This document shows, piece after piece, positions 26,052 through 34,097 of a stretch of DNA of 64,000 bases. Source of the stretch: Flavihumibacter rivuli. Lineage in GTDB: Bacteria > Bacteroidota > Bacteroidia > Chitinophagales > Chitinophagaceae. The translations under genes and the position numbers were made by a program. The stretch is taken from NCBI RefSeq assembly GCF_018595685.2, contig NZ_CP092334.1:2136001-2200000 (forward strand). The letters run 5' to 3'. The notes beneath the pieces were generated by a model, which was not told the DNA's origin, ran no database searches, and saw only the letters and a program-made list of their open reading frames with translations. Positions within the stretch are counted from its first letter, which is position 1; each line of letters begins with the position of its first letter.

Positions 26052-26963
26052 ATGGTCAATATCACGCATAAATCGAGTTCACTTCGCCAGGCGATTGCCA
26101 CGGCCATCTTGAGGGTATCCAGCCAGGAAACCATTGATGCCATCCTGCAGAAGAGGGTTCCCAAGGGTGATGTGTTCGAGTTCTCCCGCGCCGCCGGCTT
26201 ACTGGCCATCAAGAAGACCAGCGATGTGATACCCGATTGCCATCCGCTGCCCATTGAGTATGCGGCCATCAGCCACCGTGTTGAAGGACTGGACATCATC
26301 ATCACCGTAGAGGCAAGGACAATCTACAAGACCGGTGTTGAGGTGGAGGCCATGCATGGCGCTTCTGTTGTAGCACTGACCATGTACGACATGCTGAAGC
26401 CCATCGATAAATCCATCGAGATCGCCACCATTAAACTGGAGGAGAAAAAAGGCGGCAAGACCGATTTCCGCTATGAAATGCCGGATACCGTCAGGACAGC
26501 TGTGATCACCTGTTCCGATGGCGTGGCCTCCGGAAAATACCCGGATAAAACAGGTGACCTGATCGAAAATAAACTGGGACAATTCAATATCCAATCCATC
26601 TTACGGGTAGCCATACCCGATGATTTTTCCACCATCCAGTCCAAAGTAAAAGAGCTCAGCAATGCGGGTATCCGCCTGGCCATCTTTACCGGTGGTACCG
26701 GCCTCTCTCCCAGGGATGTCACACCCGATGCCATTGCACCCTTGCTGGACCGGGAGATCCCCGGCATCATGGAAGCTGCAAGGAATTATGGGCAGCAACG
26801 CATGCCCTATGCCATGCTTTCAAGGGGTGTTGCGGGCTTTATAGGTGATATGCTGGTGCTTACTTTCCCTGGCTCACCGAGGGGAAGCGAAGAAAGCATC
26901 GATGCCCTCTTCCCTGCGATCCTGCATGTATTCAAGGTTACAGAAGGGGTAAGGCATTCCTGA
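26052..26963 (+). CDS. moaCB: bifunctional MoaC-MoaB fusion protein
   Basis: A 303-residue fusion. Residues 1-140 are MoaC (cyclic pyranopterin monophosphate synthase) with expected active-site residues: Lys38 in PKGDV, His64 in DCHPL, Glu97/Glu99 in GVEVEA, Asp113 and Lys116 in YDMLK. Residues 147-303 are a MoaB/MogA-type domain, with TGGTG at 213-217 and SPRDVTPDA. Having MoaB/MogA chemistry (molybdopterin adenylylation) on the same chain removes the need for a separate mog gene. It lies 73 bases after moaE with a -7-like TATTTTTA (26021-26028) between, so it may have its own promoter as well as read-through. Confidence 0.94.
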   Translation: MVNITHKSSSLRQAIATAILRVSSQETIDAILQKRVPKGDVFEFSRAAGLLAIKKTSDVIPDCHPLPIEYAAISHRVEGLDIIITVEARTIYKTGVEVEAMHGASVVALTMYDMLKPIDKSIEIATIKLEEKKGGKTDFRYEMPDTVRTAVITCSDGVASGKYPDKTGDLIENKLGQFNIQSILRVAIPDDFSTIQSKVKELSNAGIRLAIFTGGTGLSPRDVTPDAIAPLLDREIPGIMEAARNYGQQRMPYAMLSRGVAGFIGDMLVLTFPGSPRGSEESIDALFPAILHVFKVTEGVRHS

Positions 26964-27149
26964 TTCCCCAACGAGTAAAGGATAATACTCCCTGACACCT
27001 GCGCCGAAGGATAGGATCCTCAATGACATTAATTGCCATTGGTGGATTTAACCGTTAACCCAGCTGCTTTCCAACAGCCAGCGATCTTATTTGGTAACTT
27101 GTAAGGAGTCGGCAGCAATTATGCTGACAAGCCTCCAAAATGCATCGCT
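26964..27149. other. short intergenic gap, nothing clear
   Basis: No terminator, promoter with both boxes or small gene could be recognised between the MoaC-MoaB fusion and the DUF2252 gene. A weak inverted repeat around GTCGGCAGC...GCTGAC lies at about 27109-27128. Confidence 0.3.
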
Positions 27150-28583
27150 ATGGATAATACTGTTACTACCAACCAACCGCTGGTTGGTGAGCCAACCCCT
27201 TACAAAGTAAGACCAACCTACTTTCACCTTCCCAGGGCAGAACGATATGAATTAGGGAAGCTATTACGCGAAAAATGTCCCCGGACCTCCCATGCCACCT
27301 GGAAAGCCCCGGCTAACAGGCCCGATCCTGTTGACCTGATGCTACAGGCCGATGCCGGAAGGATTGAAAAACTTATCCCCCTCCGCCATGGACGCATGGC
27401 GGTTTCCCCCTTTACTTTTTATCGGGGAGCTGCATTGAATATGGCTGCCGACCTGGCAACCACGCCTAATTCAACAATGTATGTCCAGATCTGCGGGGAT
27501 GGACACCTCAGCAATTTTGGTGGCTTTGCTACACCAGAAAAGAACATCATCTTTTCCATCAACGACCTCGACGAAACCCTACCGGGGCCATGGGAATGGG
27601 ATGTGAAACGCCTGGCAGCCAGTTTTGTGGTGGCCGGCAGGAACAATGGCATTAGCGAAGCCAATGCAAGGGACACTGCAGTAGCCTGCACGAGGGCTTA
27701 TCGGGAATATATGGCCACCTACAGTGAAATGAAGACCATGGAACTCTGGCATTATTCCATTGAAGCTGAGATGCTCATTTCCAGGATGAAAGACCCCCAA
27801 ATGATGGAAAGGGCATATAAGCGTATAGAAAAAGAAAAAGAGCGCAGTGTAGCGGAAGAGATCTTCCCCAAACTTGCACAAGGAACCGCTAATAAGACTT
27901 TCATCAAAGACTCCCTGCCGGAAATCTTCCACTGGGAAGGCCACGAACCGGGTGAGGTAGTTGACATCGTAAAGGCAACTTTTGAGGATTATAAGAAAAC
28001 CCTGACGCCTGCCCATGCCTCCCTGCTCAACAGGTATGAATTGAAGGATGCAGCCATTAAAGTGGTTGGGGTTGGCAGTGTCGGTACTTCCTGCTGGGTA
28101 TTGCTGCTGATGACCGGTGATGGGGAACCACTGTTCCTCCAGGTAAAAGAAGCCAGGGACTCTGTTCTTGAGCCTTATGCCGGCAAAAGCATCTATGCCA
28201 ACCATGGACAAAGGGTCATCAATGGCTACCGCCTCATGCAACCCTTCAGCGATCCCTTCCTGGGCTGGACAAAGGGCCATGGTGAACAAAAGCGGGATTT
28301 TTTCCTCCGGCAATTGCGCAATACCAAGATCTCCATCAGGGTGGAAACCTTTGGTAAGAGCGAGATGATGCAATATGCAGAATGGTGTGGGCAGGCCCTC
28401 GCCCTTTCACATGCCCGTGGCGGTGATGCCGCCATGCTCAGCGGCTATATGGGCAAGAGCGACAAATTTGATGAAGCCATTGCGGACTTCTCCGTTGCTT
28501 ATGCCGACCAGAATGAACAAGACCACGCCGCGATCAAAAAAGCCATCAGGGAAGGAAGGCTGGAAGCTGAGTTTGAAGAATAG
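27150..28583 (+). CDS. DUF2252 family protein
   Basis: A 477-residue DUF2252 protein. The conserved block is visible: MAVSPFTFYRGAA, VQICGDGHLSNFGGF, FSINDLDETLPGPWEWD and VKRLAASFVVAGRNNG, arranged like the nucleotide- and metal-binding residues of the protein-kinase-like fold (HG-D-H-x-x-N and D-x-D-E). A substrate has not been established for the family. No signal peptide. It follows the molybdenum operon on the same strand after 186 bases and is closed by a strong terminator, so it could be the last gene of that unit or stand alone. Confidence 0.88.
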   Translation: MDNTVTTNQPLVGEPTPYKVRPTYFHLPRAERYELGKLLREKCPRTSHATWKAPANRPDPVDLMLQADAGRIEKLIPLRHGRMAVSPFTFYRGAALNMAADLATTPNSTMYVQICGDGHLSNFGGFATPEKNIIFSINDLDETLPGPWEWDVKRLAASFVVAGRNNGISEANARDTAVACTRAYREYMATYSEMKTMELWHYSIEAEMLISRMKDPQMMERAYKRIEKEKERSVAEEIFPKLAQGTANKTFIKDSLPEIFHWEGHEPGEVVDIVKATFEDYKKTLTPAHASLLNRYELKDAAIKVVGVGSVGTSCWVLLLMTGDGEPLFLQVKEARDSVLEPYAGKSIYANHGQRVINGYRLMQPFSDPFLGWTKGHGEQKRDFFLRQLRNTKISIRVETFGKSEMMQYAEWCGQALALSHARGGDAAMLSGYMGKSDKFDEAIADFSVAYADQNEQDHAAIKKAIREGRLEAEFEE

Positions 28584-28598
28584 CACTGAAATAACAAT

Positions 28599-28640
28599 GC
28601 AAATCGCCCCGAAATAAACATTCGGGGCGATTTGCTTTTT
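28599..28640 (+). terminator. strong intrinsic terminator after the DUF2252 gene
   Basis: A perfect 15-bp stem, GCAAATCGCCCCGAA with its complement, closes a seven-base loop and is followed by TTTTT. It lies 15 bases after the stop codon and separates the 9-28 kb plus-strand block from the convergent DJ-1-like gene. Confidence 0.92.
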
Positions 28641-28705
28641 AACTGTATGAAGCAACCATCCAATATTGGCTGGTCTTGTTGTTGAAGACAACTGCTCCAC
28701 TTTTC

Positions 28706-29485
28706 TTAAAGGGAAGCCAAAACCTTCGCAACCTCTTCACCCAGCTTTTTGGCTGACTGCGGGTTCTGACCGGTCACCAAACGACCGTCAACGGCCACAT
28801 GCTCCTGCCACAGGCCAGACTTCTCAAACTTCGCACCACGCTCGACCAGGACTGATTCCAGCATGAAGGGCACAACATTCTCCAGCTTCACGGCGATCTC
28901 TTCCTCATTGGTAAAAGCATTCACGCGCTTGCCGTCTACCAGGTATTTACCAGTGCTGAGCTTAATGTTCACCAGTCCGGCGGGTCCATGACATACCGCA
29001 CTCACCACACCATTGTTCTCATAGATCTTCGCGGCAATGGCAGCCAGTTCAGTATTGTCAGCAAAATCCCACATGGTACCATGACCACCGGCATAATGAA
29101 TGGCTACATAATCAGCAGGATTTACATCGGAAGGTTTCATGGTATGCTCCAGTTTCTTCCTGTACTCCTTATTCTCCCAGAATTCCTTGTTCACGGAATC
29201 TTCGAGATTAAAGCCATCAACCGGCGGATTGCCACCCTTGGGGCTTACAAAATCGATCTCATAACCCGCCTTCGTCAACACTTCCCAGGGATGGGACACT
29301 TCACTGAGATAATAACCGGTTGGCTCACCTGTGCTACCCTTCACACCATGACTGGTCAGCACGAATAGAATTTTCTTTTTCATTTTTCCTGATTTGTTTC
29401 TTGTACTGATGGGTTGTTGCGCAATTACTACTAATGACATTACTACGCTGGCCATGGCCAGTACGATACGCTTCATCGACATCAT
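28706..29485 (-). CDS. exported DJ-1/PfpI (Hsp31-like) family protein
   Basis: A 259-residue class I glutamine-amidotransferase-like protein of the Hsp31/DJ-1 group. The nucleophile elbow is AVCHGPAGLVN with its Cys, preceded by HYAGGHGTMWDF. The usual family start would be the internal MKKKILFVLTSHGV; here about 34 residues come before it, and they look like a Sec signal peptide (MKRIVLAMASVVMSLVVIAQ). The protein is thus probably periplasmic, which is unusual for a family mostly described as cytosolic chaperones, deglycases or glyoxalases. Starts at 29485 or 29476 are equally possible. It is 22 bases downstream of the monooxygenase-like gene and likely shares the CRP-like site at 29882. Confidence 0.88.
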   Translation of the reverse strand: MMSMKRIVLAMASVVMSLVVIAQQPISTRNKSGKMKKKILFVLTSHGVKGSTGEPTGYYLSEVSHPWEVLTKAGYEIDFVSPKGGNPPVDGFNLEDSVNKEFWENKEYRKKLEHTMKPSDVNPADYVAIHYAGGHGTMWDFADNTELAAIAAKIYENNGVVSAVCHGPAGLVNIKLSTGKYLVDGKRVNAFTNEEEIAVKLENVVPFMLESVLVERGAKFEKSGLWQEHVAVDGRLVTGQNPQSAKKLGEEVAKVLASL

Positions 29486-29507
29486 GTTTACTTTGAATTT
29501 TTATAGG

Positions 29508-29816
29508 TTAAAACTGACTAAGTATTTCAACTGCCCTCGATTCGAGCAAGGGAACGATCTGCCCCAGAGCGATCGTTTGGAAATGATCACTGTCGCGATG
29601 CGCATTGATGGCCGCATCATCCTTATACACTTCATACAATACGATCGTGCAGGGATCTTCAACGGTTTGATGGGGCTGGTACACCAGGCAGCCTTCTTCC
29701 TGCAACGAGAGGAATTGCATCTCCTGCAAAAGCGCCTTCACTTTTTCGAGGTTAGCTGCAGGAACCTTATAGCGCGCCAGGATAACCCTGTTCTGTTTTG
29801 CTTCGCTCATCTTCAT
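29508..29816 (-). CDS. antibiotic biosynthesis monooxygenase (ABM) domain protein, YgiN-like
   Basis: A 102-residue dimeric ferredoxin-like-fold protein: RVILARYKVPAANLEKVK, EEGCLVYQPHQTVEDP, IVLYEVYKDDAAINAHRDSD and HFQ follow the ABM pattern. Relatives act as quinol monooxygenases or on aromatic polyketides; the substrate here is unknown. It is the first gene of a two-gene minus-strand operon with the DJ-1-like protein. A promoter candidate precedes it: GAACTTTG at 29830-29837 and an A/T run at 29857-29860 with a 19-base spacer. Confidence 0.88.
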   Translation of the reverse strand: MKMSEAKQNRVILARYKVPAANLEKVKALLQEMQFLSLQEEGCLVYQPHQTVEDPCTIVLYEVYKDDAAINAHRDSDHFQTIALGQIVPLLESRAVEILSQF

Positions 29817-29829
29817 GAATTTTGTTTCA

Positions 29830-29860
29830 CAAAGTTCCGAAGCACCAGAGGGCTATAAAA
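29830..29860 (-). promoter_or_regulatory. candidate promoter of the ABM/DJ-1 operon
   Basis: On the minus strand TTTT (29860-29857), a 19-base spacer and GAACTTTG (29837-29830) approximate the -33/-7 pair. The -7 box ends 13 bases before the ATG. The CRP-like palindrome would then be centred roughly 65 bases upstream of the transcription start, a position used by CRP-type activators. Confidence 0.4.
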
Positions 29861-29881
29861 GGGCATAGGTCAAAAAATTGC

Positions 29882-29897
29882 TGTGATGTAGATCACA
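29882..29897. promoter_or_regulatory. CRP-like palindrome upstream of the ABM/DJ-1 operon
   Basis: TGTGATGTAGATCACA has the form TGTGA-N6-TCACA, with six paired bases on each side. It is centred 73 bases before the ATG at 29816 and 12 bases from the end of a Crp/Fnr gene. It has the same arms as the site at 8674. Confidence 0.6.
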
Positions 29898-29908
29898 TCC
29901 CCAACGCA

Positions 29909-30475
29909 CTATTTGTGGGAGGCCATCCTGCTGAGGGTCTCGCGCGTAACACCAAGATAGGAGGCAATGAGTTGCTTGGGAACCCTTTGAAATAAGGAAG
30001 GATTGGAAGCGAGCAGCATATCATACCTTTCCTTAGCCGTATTGTTCAGCATGGACATGATGCGCTGCTGCAGGCCAACATAGCCCATGCTGAGTTTCTG
30101 GCGAAAGAAATGTTCAATCTTATGCATCTCGCTACACAACTTCTCGCGGTTGTGAAGGGAAAGGGTCAGCAATTCACAATCCTCGATGCAGTCAATATTC
30201 AGGGTGGCAGGTGTTTGCTTGAACAGTGCCTGGTAATCCGAAATCCACCAGTCTTCCAATGCGAACTGCAGGATATGTTCCTTGCCCTTGTTATCGGTAT
30301 GGTAGGCTTTCAGGCAGCCTTTGATGACATAATGGTCATTGGTAACCCTATCACCTTCCTGTACCAGGAACTGGTGCTTCTTCAGTTTCTTTGGCTTGAA
30401 ATGGGAATAGATATACTCATACTCCGCATCGGTCAATGCGGTGATCTTTTCAATATGTTCCCTGAGCTGCTGCAT
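29909..30475 (-). CDS. Crp/Fnr family transcriptional regulator (second copy)
   Basis: A 188-residue regulator with an N-terminal cyclic-nucleotide-binding-type domain (QFLVQEGDRVTNDHYVIKG) and a C-terminal helix-turn-helix (PKQLIASYLGVTRETLSRM). No FNR-type cysteine ligand set. The frame is open to an ATG at 30499, but a full promoter (TTTG, 18 bases, TATTTTTG) occupies 30497-30526, so transcription would begin below 30497 and the start must be MQQLREHIEK at 30475. It is unlike the 2124 regulator outside the shared fold. It is upstream of, and on the same strand as, the ABM/DJ-1 pair, which has a CRP-like site just after this gene, making it the most local candidate regulator. Confidence 0.9.
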   Translation of the reverse strand: MQQLREHIEKITALTDAEYEYIYSHFKPKKLKKHQFLVQEGDRVTNDHYVIKGCLKAYHTDNKGKEHILQFALEDWWISDYQALFKQTPATLNIDCIEDCELLTLSLHNREKLCSEMHKIEHFFRQKLSMGYVGLQQRIMSMLNNTAKERYDMLLASNPSLFQRVPKQLIASYLGVTRETLSRMASHK

Positions 30476-30496
30476 AAGGATAGGTCCTATTGTTGG

Positions 30497-30526
30497 CAAA
30501 AATAGGCCATAACACCGATTACCAAA
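30497..30526 (-). promoter_or_regulatory. promoter of the second Crp/Fnr gene
   Basis: On the minus strand, TTTG (30526-30523), an 18-base spacer and TATTTTTG (30504-30497) match both Bacteroidota consensus boxes exactly. It places the transcription start near 30490 and rules out the upstream ATG at 30499. Confidence 0.7.
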
Positions 30527-30553
30527 TTGTAAGGCTTATTTAACAAGGCATCA

Positions 30554-32728
30554 CTAAATACTGAACCAATAGGTGAATTTCAACACCACCGCGCGGTTCT
30601 TCACAGACAGGTTCTCCGGCAGGTAGTTATCGGTATACACGAGGAAGAAGTCCGATGCCGGCTTATAGCGCCACTGGAAGCGGGTATTCAGGTTCATGTT
30701 CTTCGTCTGCTCATTGTACTGGAAGAAGGCCGTAAAGAACAGTTTATTGGTCATGGTCACATCCACCCTGGGGCCCACCAGCCAGAAACTGGTACGGTTC
30801 CAGGGAGCGGGAAGTTTGATATCGTTATAGGTGGTGCTCATGGTAATGCTGACATAGGGCTGGAAGCGATAACCCAGTTCCCCGAAGAGCGTCGTACGCT
30901 TTCCATCCGCATAATAGCCGCCATACCTGGCCCCGAAGGCATAGGTAAAGAGGCTCTGGGGCTTGGAGATATAATCAATGGCTACTGTATTCCATCGGTG
31001 CTCCGAGCCGGTGGGCAGGGAATCCTTGCCCGAATTGGTGGGATCAAAGGGCGCCAGCAGTTGGATAAAAGTTCGGCTAATCGTTCCCGTTAAATTACTC
31101 TGGTTGCGAAAGGTGGCTTTATAGGAAAGGTTGGTCTCGTGGTCCGTTGATTTGAACTGCTCATCAAAATACTGGGAAGTACTGAAGATGGGGCCATGGG
31201 CCAATACTTTGGTCTTCCTGGGAAAGAACAGGTAGCTGGCCTGCGGGAATAGCCGGAAAAATCCTTTACGTGGTACATACCCTACTTCGGCGTTGAAATT
31301 CGACCCCACATATTCATGCTGCCAGCTGAGGAACCACCTTTTGCTGGTATAGTTCAGGTTGGCCGCATGGGTCCAATCCTTGTTATCCTTATCAGGACTG
31401 AAGGATTTCAACACCAGGAATTTTCCCGACCAAAAATTATTAGTAGAGAAAAGATTGTATTCCAATCCAAGGTTACGATTATATTGGCTGTATTCCGGTG
31501 TTGCCGGATCACTGTCGGGTGTGTAATTCCTGGAATCCTTGTTCACAAATATGAAGCCGATATTGGAACGAGCGAAGACTTTCCGCTGCAGGGCCATCAC
31601 GGTAAAATTCTGGCTGGGCAGGTCAGTTTCCTCCACCCCCTTGGTCTGCATATTCATCACCCCTAGCCGCCAGTTCTTATCCAGTCGGCCACTCAGCCTG
31701 GCCCCATACTGGATGGGTGCATTCAGGCCGATACGCCTGGAGAAGAATGGCCGGATGGTCGAATACCCAAAGCTGCCAAAGAGGTCGGAGTTCTCCAGGA
31801 AGAACTGCCTTCTTTCGGGAAAGAACAATTCAAATCGCTCGAGATTGGTCACCTGCTTGTCCACTTCAACCTGGGAGAAATCAGGGTTTACTGTCAGGTC
31901 GAGGTTCAGCGATGACGTGATCCCCACCTTGGCATCCATGCCAATATCTTTTCGGGTATCCGTTGGCGTTTGCTTTGCATAGTCCTTGGACAATCCACCG
32001 AGCACATAAGGGATCAGGGAAATATTCGCACCCGATCTGGGCGGTGGCTGGTCCCAGACCAGGTTACCCGTATAGGCGAGGGAAACAGAGGGAAACTGTC
32101 GTGGTACTGGCGCCCAGGCCGATTTTTCCGTTGTCTTCAGGTCGTTGCGGCTGAAATTGATGCCCCATTTGGTGATACCTTTCTTGTAGCGGATACTCTT
32201 GAAGGGGATCGCGGCTTCAAAGACCCAGCGATCGGGATAATTCATGACAGCCGATACCCATTTGTTCTCCCAGCTCAGGTCCATCTTCCCCCCTTCATAG
32301 ATAAAGCCATCCCATTGTGCGCCTGCGGCATTGGCACCGAAGGAAAACCCATTGGTGCGGTCATCGAAGGGATCCACCGCTATGATGAAATTATCGTTCT
32401 TACCGAAGTTGAAATCACGGCGCAACGACTCCACCATATAAGGTCCGGGTACCCCATTGTAACATACCGCCACCAGGTAGATGTGATGGTCGTCATAGGC
32501 CATCCGCACGGTTGTCTTCACCTTGGCCATGCTGGTGTCCATAGGCAGGATCATGAAGAAGTCGCTGGTCATCTGCGCATCCGCCCATGCCCGCTCCTCA
32601 TCCACCCCATCGATACGGATGGGACTGTTAGCCCTCGCAATATGCAGCTCAAAGCGGTCATTCACCTTCTGTGCCTGCAGTGATGAGAGCAAAAGCATAC
32701 ACCCAATAAAGAAGAAAACTATTCTCAT
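30554..32728 (-). CDS. DUF5916 outer-membrane protein with CBM9-like N-terminal domain
   Basis: A 724-residue exported protein: signal peptide (MRIVFFFIGCMLLLSSLQAQ), then a family-9 carbohydrate-binding-like domain (about 27-200, with ANSPIRIDGVDEERAWADA and DDHHIYLVAVCYN), then a DUF5916 barrel. LDLTVNPDFSQVEVDKQ and FELFFPERRQFFLEN are the hallmark motifs of that family. The C-terminus ends in VVLKFTYWFSI, an outer-membrane-like strand. Substrate and role are unknown; the family is widespread in Bacteroidota. It is monocistronic, with its own promoter candidate 120 bases upstream. Confidence 0.9.
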   Translation of the reverse strand: MRIVFFFIGCMLLLSSLQAQKVNDRFELHIARANSPIRIDGVDEERAWADAQMTSDFFMILPMDTSMAKVKTTVRMAYDDHHIYLVAVCYNGVPGPYMVESLRRDFNFGKNDNFIIAVDPFDDRTNGFSFGANAAGAQWDGFIYEGGKMDLSWENKWVSAVMNYPDRWVFEAAIPFKSIRYKKGITKWGINFSRNDLKTTEKSAWAPVPRQFPSVSLAYTGNLVWDQPPPRSGANISLIPYVLGGLSKDYAKQTPTDTRKDIGMDAKVGITSSLNLDLTVNPDFSQVEVDKQVTNLERFELFFPERRQFFLENSDLFGSFGYSTIRPFFSRRIGLNAPIQYGARLSGRLDKNWRLGVMNMQTKGVEETDLPSQNFTVMALQRKVFARSNIGFIFVNKDSRNYTPDSDPATPEYSQYNRNLGLEYNLFSTNNFWSGKFLVLKSFSPDKDNKDWTHAANLNYTSKRWFLSWQHEYVGSNFNAEVGYVPRKGFFRLFPQASYLFFPRKTKVLAHGPIFSTSQYFDEQFKSTDHETNLSYKATFRNQSNLTGTISRTFIQLLAPFDPTNSGKDSLPTGSEHRWNTVAIDYISKPQSLFTYAFGARYGGYYADGKRTTLFGELGYRFQPYVSITMSTTYNDIKLPAPWNRTSFWLVGPRVDVTMTNKLFFTAFFQYNEQTKNMNLNTRFQWRYKPASDFFLVYTDNYLPENLSVKNRAVVLKFTYWFSI

Positions 32729-32846
32729 GAAATCCCGTTGCTTTAAGGTAAACCATTCCCGGGAAACCAGGTCCCGTTGAAGGTTCGGTACAAAACATTT
32801 GATTCAAGGGTTGAATAAACCAGGAAGGAAGTTTAATGGCGGCTTC

Positions 32847-32877
32847 CAAAATTAGGCAAATGGCCATGCTCGGGCAA
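32847..32877 (-). promoter_or_regulatory. candidate promoter of the DUF5916 gene
   Basis: On the minus strand CTTG (32877-32874), a 19-base spacer and TAATTTTG (32854-32847). The -7 box is a full match to TAnnTTTG; the -33 box matches three of four bases. The leader would be about 110 bases. Confidence 0.5.
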
Positions 32878-33002
32878 GACCGGAATTGAACGATTCTTAA
32901 CCGAAACCGATACTTATTCATCAGTCCCTCATCCGCTTCAGGTTGGCTTTCTGCGAAACAAAGGGTATTTTTAGGTTGTCCAGTTCATCCAATTCAAGGT
33001 CT

Positions 33003-34097
33003 ATGACACCCAAGGGAAGCTTCCTACTTATATTATCCTTTCTTACCCTGCTCAGCACATCCTGCAAACAGGCAACCGAAAAAACCCGGCCCACTGTTGA
33101 ACCGATCACTGCTGCCGTCTATGCTTCAGGAAAAGTGACCAGTCGCGACCAATACCAGCTTTTCGCCACTGTTAACGGCATCATCAAGGAAGTATTGGTG
33201 AAAGAAGGCGACACGGTAAAAAAAGGACAGCCCCTGTTCAGGATCTTCAATGAAACGGCGAAACTGAATGCGGAAAATGCCCGTATTGCAGCAGAATATG
33301 CGGATGCTTCCAACAATACCGACCGGTTGGCTGAACTGAAGGCCAATATTGATTTCGCGAAGAGCAAGATGAAGAATGATTCTTCCCTTTACACCAGGCA
33401 GCAGAATCTCTGGGCACAGGGCATTGGCACCCTCAACGAATTGGAGCAAAGGGAGCTGGCCATCAAGAACTCCAAAACAGCTTATGAGATCGCGGTGAGA
33501 AGGTATAACGATACCAAAAGGCAGATCGAATTTGCGGATAAACAGAGCAAGAAGAACGCGGAGATCAGCACCACCATTGAAAAGGATTTTGTGATCCGGA
33601 GCGAGAGCGATGGCAGGGTATATTCCATCCTCAAAGAGAAAGGCGAGACGGTCAATACCATTAATCCCCTTGCCGTCATAGGAGCGGCCAATGATTTTAT
33701 CCTGAAACTGGAAGTGGATGAATACGATATCGCCAAAGTAAAGCCGGACCAGTCCATCATGCTGAGTCTCGACAGTTATAAGGGAGAGGTATTTGAAGCG
33801 AGGGTAAGCAAGATCGATCCCATCATGGATGAACGCAGCCGCACCTTCACCGTGGAAGCCGTTTTCACCCAAGCCCCGCCGGTGCTCTATCCCAACCTCA
33901 CCGTGGAAGCCAATATCGTGATCGAGAAAAAGGACAAGGCCCTCACCATTCCACGCAACTACCTGGTAGATGAACAATATGTGTTGCTTGAGAACAAGGA
34001 AAAGAAAAAAGTAAGTACCGGTCTGAAAGACTACCGCAAAGTGGAGATCCTGGAAGGTATTGACAGTACGACCACCATCCTAAAACCACAACAATGA
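33003..34097 (+). CDS. HlyD/MacA-type periplasmic adaptor lipoprotein of an ABC exporter
   Basis: A 364-residue membrane-fusion protein. It begins with a lipoprotein signal ending LLSTSC (Cys21 lipidated). The first half of the biotinyl-lipoyl domain reads ATVNGIIKEVLVKEGDTVKK, then a helical hairpin with long charged helices (about 85-200), then the beta-barrel segment. It should bridge the inner-membrane ABC transporter and the outer membrane. The frame opens at 32943, but only the ATG at 33003 gives the lipoprotein signal. Its stop overlaps the permease start (ATGA, 34094-34097). Confidence 0.9.
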   Translation: MTPKGSFLLILSFLTLLSTSCKQATEKTRPTVEPITAAVYASGKVTSRDQYQLFATVNGIIKEVLVKEGDTVKKGQPLFRIFNETAKLNAENARIAAEYADASNNTDRLAELKANIDFAKSKMKNDSSLYTRQQNLWAQGIGTLNELEQRELAIKNSKTAYEIAVRRYNDTKRQIEFADKQSKKNAEISTTIEKDFVIRSESDGRVYSILKEKGETVNTINPLAVIGAANDFILKLEVDEYDIAKVKPDQSIMLSLDSYKGEVFEARVSKIDPIMDERSRTFTVEAVFTQAPPVLYPNLTVEANIVIEKKDKALTIPRNYLVDEQYVLLENKEKKKVSTGLKDYRKVEILEGIDSTTTILKPQQ

